This document shows, piece after piece, positions 55,233 to 64,000 of a DNA stretch of 64,000 nt. A program made the translations under genes and the position numbers. Within the stretch, counting starts at the first letter, position 1. Every line of letters starts with the position of its first letter. The notes beneath the pieces are model-generated. The model did not search any database, had not been told where the DNA came from, and was given only the letters and a program-made list of their open reading frames with translations. Source of the stretch: Tetrastigma voinierianum (lineage: Eukaryota; Streptophyta; Magnoliopsida; Vitales; Vitaceae); contig JAEQBH010003871.1 of the NCBI GenBank assembly GCA_016808115.1, positions 186,001 to 250,000 of the forward strand, written 5' to 3'.

Positions 55233-58200
55233 TTAATGAGCTAAAAATGGCCTGAATGACATGAGCACTCCAATTCCCTCAACCACATTCAGGATTAAGA
55301 AAACCATCTGGTTACCTGCATTTGAAGAGCTTAGATGTAAAGATATTTCCCAAGAAAAATTAATAAATAAGCTCTTTGCTAAGACGATTTTAGAAAGTTT
55401 TTAAGAACTAGTCATGGTAGATATTGATTTGTGGTTATGAACTGATAGGGCTTGTTCAAAAGTAGGGTGGCTTTTATGATGTTTTTTTAACAGCTTGTTT
55501 GTTGGAATTATTTGTGCAATTTCAGAATCATTTGGTCATTTTATTACACTTTGAACTTTTTTGTGTGAAGATAAATTTTTTACTGCATGTGAGTAAATAT
55601 GCAGACTCACAGCCTCAATGCATCTTACACTAGAATTGGAAATGAATGAAGCATCATCTACCGGAATTTACTTTATGGTTTTTTTTCAATGGTGGATGAT
55701 CTGAAATTGACAGGACACTTCCCTGAACTTAGAATTATACCTGGGAAGAAAGCAGCATCCTGTCGCTTTTGTGCCCAAGAAAAGCTGCAAATACCAACCA
55801 ACATCATGAATAATCGTAGCCTGAAAACAGATCAATTTCCATATATGCCATGCAAATGTATTAAGCAACTTAATTTGCATTTTTAATCAAATTAAGATCT
55901 ATGATACCCCTGATTATCTATCTTACTCTAGTATGATATTAGGAATTCTTATAATATCAGTATCCTAGTATTCCAACCAGAGTATCTATCTTTGCGGTAG
56001 CCATGAAGATTTCGGAGAAATATGTTTTAAAAACACATTCAATGGATCGTATGTCTCAACATAATTCATAAATAAGAGTTTTTATATCACACAGACATTA
56101 CATTTTAGCTCTTGGTTGTTCTTTAAGAGATTAAAATGATTCTTACAGTGTGCCTCCTCCAGCAGGACCAAGTGCTTTGAAAAGAGACATAGCAGTCATA
56201 GAAATGCCATTAGCAGTTCCTCTCTGGTGTTGGTCCTGTCGTTACAATATTCGGTCATGTCAATGCACTACAAATGTTAGCAAAACATTATAAACTTTAC
56301 AAATCAGGAAGAAAATTAAAATAATAGAAATGAAGAAAAATTACCACAGCTTTGTTTTGCAGAATGAACAAGAAATATTACTATTAGGACTTGTACAAAG
56401 CTAAGATCATACGAAAACATTATAATGAATGTACTTTTCCTTCTCCAACTCGAGTTGTAAATTCACTTACAGATAAAACATTCTTTATGACAGTAGATGC
56501 ACAAATCAACACCAGTGAGAGGGTGAACCCGGAAAGCGTGGCTATAAAAGGGTAACTTGCCAACACAATGATGGACAAGACCTACAAATTGGCAGCAATG
56601 CACAATGGAAAATATTTAAAAATAAGTGAAAAAAAAACATGAAAGTAGTTGGAAAGAAGAGATTGCACTGAATGTCACAAGGCTGAGAACATACACCAGC
56701 GATTTGGCAGATCTTTACAGGCCCCATAAACCTCTCCACAAATGGATATAGAGTAAGTTGGAAGACTAAAAGGCTAAGACCTACATATCAAATGCATAAT
56801 CAGTAACTCAAAATCCCGATTTCTGCTAACATGGAATAATGCAAAATAAACAAGCTGTGTGTGTATCAATTCAACCACAAAGGATGTTGTGACCAGAAAA
56901 TGTTCAAAAACATTTTTGATCATGTCAAGAACTTGAAGTACAAAAACACTCAAGAGGCAAAAGGGTAAGATTTATTGATACCTGTTCCAATTCCCAAGCA
57001 GTCTCTTCACTGATTATTTGGATATTCTGATATTTAGCTCCTAATAAAGTTATTTCAATTGTGTATTTATATCCTTTGATTCACCAAAGGCACTATTCTA
57101 TTTTCAAACTTTTAGCATCAGTTTGTAGAAATACTATGAAGGGAAGAGCAATTTAACAATCTTTTTCTTTTCTTGTTTTCCTTCTTTCTCACTTAAATTT
57201 AAGCACAGTAGGAACATAACCAACTTTAATCTTACTATCATTAAAAATGAGCTACACTCCAGTCTACACAATGGAATTTAATTGTATAGGTGCATAAATA
57301 TATCTCATAATCAAAAGAAAAAGGACCAAGAAAAGAGGCACCATAAATGTGTTTTCCAAGCCTCAGTGATTGCAAAGCTAGAGTGAAACTTTTTCGGCAT
57401 GTCTAGATAACAAAAAGTGGATAACTAGATACTAGTATACCTGAGATCGCAAGAACAACACCGACATCATCAGTTGAGTAGATCAAACCCCCAAATATTC
57501 TAGGACTCACAGCCCATAACGAGAATCTCTGCAACATAAATTTAGAAGGTTAGATATAGTTAATTAGATTAAGATTTGAGCATCAAAACATCAGAAGTAA
57601 ATCTAGAAGTTTCTTTTTCCAAATTCCTGTAATAACTAGGTAGCATGGAAAGAAAAGCCTGATGTGAACTAAGAACAAATCAATGTCACAAACTGAGCTA
57701 TAATGAAAACATTTGACATGCGGATACAATAGTTTGTTTTCCTAGGTACCAAATAATGTATCAAAAAATCAATGGTAATGTTGGTAAAGTAAAATTTACT
57801 TTCTGCAATTTAAGTAAAACCCATGGGCAACTAATGCTGCATCTGTCATTTTTGTAGAAAACCTGGTTATGAGAAATGTGGTATTGTGCGGTAATTGATA
57901 CTGAAGGCCATTGTATATCGTAGTCACGAAAAGGAAACAACTCTGAATGTTTTATTTATCCATCAATGGTTTTTGCACATCCAGATAACAAAGAGAATGA
58001 ACATATGGCTCCAAACTATGAATTATTTCTAAGACCAATCATCAACTAATATATGTGATGAGATAGAAAACAATATGCGACGCGCCGAACGTAAGCCCAG
58101 GCATGCCCTTCAAACATCCGCCTTATGAAGGCCGAGGCACCGACAAATGAAACTGCTGTGTATAAAATACACGCCTCTATATGCAGAAGGCACGCCACTA

Positions 58201-61200
58201 AGTAGTATAGTGTACTGGTACGTATATCGATCCATTGCGATGTTAGAGTTGACTACAAAGGGTTCTACTTTTTTGTGGACAATATCTGAAAGATGACTCT
58301 AGAAGAGAATTCAAATATGTAAAGATTACTCAAACTATTGATCAACCAAAGTATTGGTTTTTGAAGCTTCCAGTTGCATCCCCTTGTCACGCTCAATGGA
58401 TTAATCTTCTAAACATGTTATTATTCAAGATATTTCCAATATGTCAATGGCGAGGTGATCTTTTCATGGCGATCCTCCTCTATGATATCACTTATCTCGC
58501 TTAATTAACTTGGGATATCTCTATCCCGACTCAAAGATTCAAATTTACTAATGTCCTAACTCCCCACTTACACCTTCTGTGTTCTAATATTTCTATTAAT
58601 AATCAACTCGAAGTCTACTCTACCTGTGATCCCCAGAATACCCTCATCTCTGAATTCTGATTCCGCAGTAATTATGCCAATGTTGGCCGATATCAACATA
58701 CGATTAAATCATAGGTATAGAATAGTTAAGCAACATATTGAGAAATAACTCGAATAATATATAAAGTTTCAAACTTTAATCCATGAACAGAGATGAAAGT
58801 CTAATATAAACTCTTAAATAAATCTGTAACATCATGAATGAAAAGAAGAAAATGTTTAGAATTAAAACATCATTCTCCTATCCAAAATATCCAAACAATG
58901 AAAGGCAAACAACCGCACTTCCTCGGTCCGTCACTCACTGAATCTGCCTTCGCTCCACGCCCCGATCCTTCTCAATCATTCAGACTTTAAAATGATAGGC
59001 AGATTCAGCCGACGCCGCTGACGTGGGGACTTCGCTGACGCGGATGTGATACTTCATCGCTCGTCTCTACTTGCTCCAAAATCGCTTCCCGTCGCCGCTC
59101 TTTGCCCTAAACGCTCTTACATTCACAATGCATCAAATCATTCTACCACAAAACTATAAAATTACTCTAAAATAAACAGAAAATGGAAGACCGACGCTGA
59201 AGATAATACTTAGCCGCTTTTGTGCACTCCACGTGCACAACTAATAGTTAGCTCGCCTACAAAGTGAGATCCTACCCATGCCAAATTACACCGGCCAATG
59301 CCTAGAATTGAAACCACCATGCTAGGTAATCAAGTGGTATAGGCGGCCCAAAAACCGTGGTGAAAGGAAAGTGCTCATTCATGATCCGCCCCATAGATTA
59401 GAAAGAAGGATCTACGATCATGACTCCATTATCCCTTAATGTTTGGCCCACGATAATAAAAGGAAACCCTCACTCCAATGGGTAGAGATGCCGTATCACC
59501 ATCTAACAAGTAAAGTAAATCCACTATTTCTTATAAATATCATCCATTCTAACCACAAAAAGGCAATGAGTGATAACGCCATGAACACCAATTTTCTTTC
59601 ATACAGTTAAACCGACTTAGCCACCTGGAGGGGCTTAATTCCAAGACACTCCTCGCCGGATCACTCTTTCAAGATAAGTCAGAGCTTGTAATGACGATCC
59701 GACCCAACAGATCGGCCCAGCAACTCCAAGAAGCTCCAACCCAGTATCGATAGAAAAAGCACCATCAATATGTTACTGGAGAAGATTTCAACTCAGCCAA
59801 GTAGAAGCATTTACATATTCCAGAAACTGAAAATCAAAAGTATACCTCTGTGCAAGCTATATCATGTAGTGAAAAAACACAATAGACAATGATAGAAGAT
59901 ATCAAAGGCCAATTCTTAATGAGGTTTCCACTAGAAGTTGGTTCACTTTCTTGTTCTTTTTCTTTTGCATTAGATCCACAAGTTGCAGATTCCAAACCAT
60001 CAGATGAGGCTTCTGTTGGTTTGTTGTTTTCATTGTGGGTTTGCAATGATTCCTGCACTAATCTGGAGATGTTAGAGGTGGAATTGGAAGCAATGGAAGC
60101 AATGCAATCATAAAAACACCTCACTGATGAGCAGTTTACATATAAGGAGCATCATAATAACACAGTTTCTAACTTTCTGTTCTCAGCTTCCGGCCCAAGA
60201 GGATAAAATAAGCATTTGTTAAGCAGATTGAAGGAAAGGAGAAGGGTTTAAATGCTACTTTTCAGGAACTGCTGAGAAAATCTTGATACATGAAACTTAC
60301 TGGAAGCCAACAACAAGCAATAGTCACAATCATTGCATAAATCGATATAAACAGGCAGGGCAAGAGGATGGAAATCTGAATCACAGAGAAATGTTTTATC
60401 ATCATAAACTCCAAATTCTAAACACTTAATAGAAAATTGATGGAATGAGATCCAAAATGGCATCATTATATTAAGGGGGCAAAGGACTTGCAGTTGCTTA
60501 CCTTCCAAATAGAGATTCTTCAGAGAATGTATTTGGATACTTTACTGCAGGCTGAATTATGAAACCACTCAGAGTTATAAACAAAATATAAGTAGTACTT
60601 GATAAACAAAAAGTAAAAACTTCAAAAAATGTGAGAAAGAGCAGCAGCAACTCCATCAATACAAACAAATTTAGACATTTCTTAAGCACCTTCTAATGAT
60701 CCATTTCTTGTATCTTTTTTAGTTAAGATTCTAAACTTTCTTCAATTCTAATTTGAAATCAAGTGAGACTTTTACTTTTGGTTTCTGTTAGTTACCCTTT
60801 TGAAATTGTATTTCTCCGAGATCATTTTTTTTTTCGACACAAGAGGATAAGAAAAACAGGTACCTGGGCAAGGAAACCTCCCAAAGCTGGTCCGATGATC
60901 AATCGTATGCCCCAAGCTGTATTAACCTAAATCAAAGTAATATCGCCCATCATAAACCAAAGGTGGTACACAGTACTATTGAAACTATTGACAAAAAAAT
61001 AAATACAAATTCACTGTTGACAGTTCTATAGCTTGGTGTTCCTCAGGGAAAATTTCAGCTGCATAGGCCTGATTGTAGAAGAAATTTGAAAATGTAGCAT
61101 GATGAGCAGTTATCTAAACCATTAAAGTAACTAAATATTCATTCAAAAAATTATATGAGACCAATACCTTAATTGGCCCAAGAAAGCCATTCAGACTTCC

Positions 61201-61494
61201 AAGAAGAAACCATGTAGAAGACGGCCATCCAGAAGTTAACACTGAGACCGAAAAGAGCGTTGAAAATAACCTTGAAACCAAACAAACAAGATTGTTGTGA
61301 GAAAAACAGTACTGAAATCATTTCAACAAATAGCAATACTTGACTGCAGAAAAATTCAAGCAGGTATTCATAGACTAATCTGGGTACTAACACTGTGATA
61401 GAGCCCATAATTATAACAGGTTTTCGGCCATAACGATCAGCCACCACTCCCCAGGCAACAGATGTCAATGCTCTTCCAAACATAAATGCAGAAC
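55233..61494 (-). CDS. ZIFL-like major facilitator superfamily transporter, 3' fourteen exons (5' end outside window)
   Basis: This is a plant MFS transporter of the zinc-induced-facilitator-like (ZIFL) group; relatives are membrane proteins of tonoplast or plasma membrane. Minus-strand exons with GT..AG borders: 61394-61494, 61168-61270, 61015-61068, 60864-60926, 60502-60551, 60301-60375, 59846-60052, 57441-57528, 56695-56780, 56471-56581, 56345-56389, 56147-56235, 55741-55784, 55233-55315 (stop TAA). The first exon shown carries the MFS loop signature WGVVADRYGRKPVI. Others give AYAAEIFPEEHQAI, WGIRLIIGPALGGFLAQ, a hydrophilic central loop (59846-60052), RFSLWAVSP, QHQRGTANGISMTAM and FSWAQKRQDAAFFPG. 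Exon 61168-61270 has one extra base, 60301-60375 lacks one, and 56345-56389 begins with three stop triplets. It may be a pseudogene, or the breaks may be assembly errors. No N-terminal exons were found up to 64000. Confidence 0.85.
57529..58140. other. intron sequence of the transporter, nothing further recognised
   Basis: AT-rich intron DNA. The last 70 bp (GACGCGCCGAACG ... GGCCGAGGCAC) are GC-rich and may belong to an older insertion. Confidence 0.4.
58141..59239 (-). repeat. solo LTR of the Athila-like family in an intron of the transporter
   Basis: It matches 14716-15940 and 22075-23270 in order: CGACAAATGAAAC, ATATCGATCCA, GACTACAAAGGGTTC, CTCAATGGATTAATCTTCTAAA, ATCTCTATCCCGACTC and CCGACGCTGAAGATAATAC. 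No internal element sequence accompanies it. It has the same orientation as the gene. Its right border is uncertain. Confidence 0.75.
59240..59760. repeat. unassigned repeat-like sequence in the intron
   Basis: It is more GC-rich than the surrounding intron and unlike it in composition, with words such as ACTCCTCGCCGGATCAC. I see no coding frame and cannot name a family. Confidence 0.3.
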
Positions 61495-61544
61495 CTTCAT
61501 GATATTAAGGAATTATTAAGACAATTATTTTCAGAACTAATATG

Positions 61545-61975
61545 CACTACAAGAAGTGGGGTCTATGGCCGCGGTCATTGACCCTAGCTAAAGGTGGTAA
61601 ATAATGCAGCTATAGCCTATAGTTGCAAACAAAGTGGACTGCGGCAAGGCATGGCCATATGTACCGTGGACAAATGTTTTAGCCGTGGGAAAATATAATT
61701 GGGTGTCTATAGGTTATAGTCGAGGCTTGTTCGCCGCGAATTATGTGGATGTTCTAGGCCGGGTTTTCTTCCGACCGCGGGCCATAGTGGGATGTTCTAA
61801 GGTGGTATAGCCTGGTTTCGTTTCCCGCCGGCTATGGATGTGTTGTAGCTGCAAAATTGGTTCGACCGCGGCCATAGTGGATGTTCTCAAGGTGGTATAG
61901 TCGGGTTTTGTCTCCGCCACATAGATGTGTCAGAAATGCAGCCTGGTTCCGACCGTGGGCCAAGGTGGGATTAAA
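61545..61975 (+). mobile_element. one end of a CACTA (En/Spm) transposon
   Basis: CACTACAAGAAG (61545-61556) is the typical terminal inverted repeat of plant CACTA elements. It is followed by subterminal copies of GACCGCGGCCATAG and GGATGTTCTAAGGTGGTATAG (near 61776, 61798, 61864, 61883). The matching other end (ending CTTGTAGTG) was not found before 64000, so this is a truncated end or a larger element reaching beyond the window. It lies about 50 bp upstream of a transporter exon. Confidence 0.7.
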
Positions 61976-61979
61976 ATGA

Positions 61980-64000
61980 GCGGGATATTTACATCCATCA
62001 CTGGCGTAAAAGCAAAACATTGGGAAATTCTAAAAGGAAAATGTATGAGAAAATCTGTTGACAAATCATGTAATAAACTATATCATAGACAAATCAAAGT
62101 TTCCAACAACCAAAATAATCTCATCAATTTCTGCAAATTAAACTAATGCAGAAATTAATGCAGAGAAAGTAATGTAGAGGAAGTAATGCTGCAACACATT
62201 CTTTGTGTTTGATCTTATCAGAGACACAAAAGGTATGAAATAAAACAGATCATGGAATGGAATGCCCCAATACACTGTCAAATGCAACATTGTCTTACTA
62301 TTCCAACATACAGGATATATACACTACACAAGTCATTAATTCATCTGTAGTGGCAACACATGTAATCAGAGGTCGCCCAGCAGGTGTCTCATTCTCTGTA
62401 AATGTCCAGTTTTTATCTTATCCACAAAACAATTATTGGTTTAATACAATAACTATTGTACAAACACAATAAATCATCTAAACAAAGTTAATACATATCA
62501 TCATGAAGATAGTGAACAAATGAAAACCACTATATTTGATTAAAACTGATAATTGGCTCTGGGTGATATGTGATATCCACCACGTCAAAAGACCACGACA
62601 TACTGATAGAGTCACCATAGTCCTCAACCTCACACATGTAATCCATAAAAGAAGATTTACAATTAATAATCTTTTTTCCAAACAGATTTATAAGCTGAGG
62701 TTTAGTTTGTACAATCAAGAATATCCATGACATCAATTTTAAAAAAGGTAATTTTAAATGTCATGAAGAATTAAAGAAGTTTATCATGAAGTGCTCCTCT
62801 AATTTTACTTACAAATTTCAATTATCCTCACAACGCACTATTTCCTGATTCCCTATGAGTCCAAAATCTAACATGTTCATCATATGATTGTCAAACAATT
62901 TTAAGTATTGATACGCTAACTATGAATTAATATTTTATTTAATGATAACCCATTTACCACAGAATCATTTGAGGTCATGAAAGATAGAAATATTTCACAT
63001 AGTTTATTCCCCAGATTCACAAAGATATGTTAGTTTCCTGACGGATTGTGCAAAAAGAGGACAAACTCCTTGTTTGCAGCTCGTATTCCATCCTTGTGAA
63101 GTCTGATGTCACTAACTCAACACCCCTTTCAAAGAATATGATTATCAACAAAACAGATCATGTCTAATTTTTGTCAACTAACTTCAAACATTAGATTAAT
63201 ATGGATCATAGAAAAGCATTTATATGCCTGATTATTAACACAAACTGTCAACTGATAACTGTGTATGTATTATCCTGGGCATTAGAACTTTACTCACTAA
63301 CCAATATCATAGAAACTACTCATTAAAGGATATTCACACCAGCCCAATAAACAATATAATTATGTAAAAGAAAAAGTCTATAAAGTAACAATGACATGGG
63401 ATGCTTATAATTATACCACACCGCAGGCATGTATTTATTATGCAAGATTTATACAGACAAATTAAAGCTGTTTCTGCACAGAATATGATGATAGTTGAAA
63501 ATCCACCCACTGAGCTAGTCAAGTTTCCAATATGATAATGAATATTAGAAGTTAGTGCGGTATTTTTGAAGGGAAAACTCCTTTCCTTTTCTTTCCAAAA
63601 TTCATGTTTCAAAACTGAGAAGATAAAGCCACATGGGTCATTATAATGGGAACTGAAAACCCAATGAAGACTACTCACCACAAAGGGTTATCATTTTTAA
63701 CAACTATATGGGGCTACTAAATAATAAAAACAAACCACAGAGAGTACCATTTTAACCCTGATTAAGAATAAAAGCCCTCCCAAACCCATGACATTTCATC
63801 AACACTACAATTCTTCAAGGTTCTTCATATGCCAGATCCAATCCATGAAACAAACACATCGTTGAGGAAGATCTAGATTTTATAGATCGCGTTCTTCACA
63901 AATTAATTAACTGATCAACAAAAGAAAGATCCAAAGATCTCGTATGGACTTGATGGTTTTCTTCCAATAATGATGTTTCCAGTTCTACCAATGGTGATCT
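61980..64000. other. AT-rich sequence, nothing recognised
   Basis: Short open frames exist on both strands (62257-62472 plus, 62736-62530 minus, 63681-63334 minus), but none resembles a known protein. The N-terminal exons expected for the transporter could not be found here, so this may be a long first intron or upstream DNA. Confidence 0.4.

Noticed and set aside
62257..62472. 71-codon plus-strand frame
   Set aside because: No recognisable domain, no splice or promoter context, AT-rich surroundings; could be chance.
63334..63681. 115-codon minus-strand frame as missing N-terminal transporter exon
   Set aside because: Its peptide does not resemble the expected first membrane segments of ZIFL proteins and includes no suitable splice pattern.

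Overview
This window is nuclear DNA from a flowering plant, most likely a eudicot. It is packed with decayed LTR retrotransposons and has one recognisable host gene near the right end. Evidence: Ty1/copia and Ty3/gypsy elements with tRNA-type primer sites, tRNA-derived SINEs, a CACTA transposon end, and an intron-split gene for a plant ZIFL-type major facilitator transporter. There is no bacterial-style gene organisation. Almost every reading frame, including the host gene, carries small indels. I cannot tell old decay from unpolished long-read assembly, so frameshifts are described as seen.

Layout. (1) 1-12515: the right part of a plus-strand Athila/Tat-like non-autonomous element, with a PF20167-type ORF and a 3' LTR at 11405-12515. 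It is split by a complete plus-strand Ty3/gypsy chromovirus-like element A (1393-10109; LTRs 1393-3331 and 8159-10109). (2) 12516-27237: a Ty1/copia element C on the plus strand. Its 5' LTR is cut short by the element above, and its pol is interrupted at the pre-integrase region by a minus-strand Athila-like element (14716-23270; gag and protease, no RT or integrase). (3) 27238-28478: AT-rich flank with a SINE. (4) 28484-44505: a minus-strand copia element B with 73-bp terminal repeats and an exact CTCAC target duplication. It is interrupted by gypsy element D (30432-39994, exact GAACA duplication), which itself holds an antisense solo LTR of the A family (33589-35163). B also carries a second solo LTR (40606-42004, exact GAGGA duplication). 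(5) 44511-46734: AT-rich flank with three SINE copies. (6) 46735-55203: a minus-strand solo LTR of the chromovirus type, split by gypsy element E (47626-54467), which keeps gag only. (7) 55233-61494: fourteen exons of a ZIFL-like MFS transporter on the minus strand, its first exons apparently beyond the window. A solo LTR lies in one intron, a CACTA end in another, and an LTR begins about 30 bp after its stop codon. (8) 61980-64000: intronic or intergenic AT-rich DNA with nothing recognised.

The least ordinary signals are arrays of self-complementary, CpG-rich words centred on TCGCGA in unrelated retroelement families (49610-50390, 15590-15745, 18770-19115), and a likely deaminated version centred on TTGCAA in element A (3870-4105). 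Others are minisatellites whose copy number differs between related elements or between the LTRs of one element, and the copia element with 73-bp terminal repeats.
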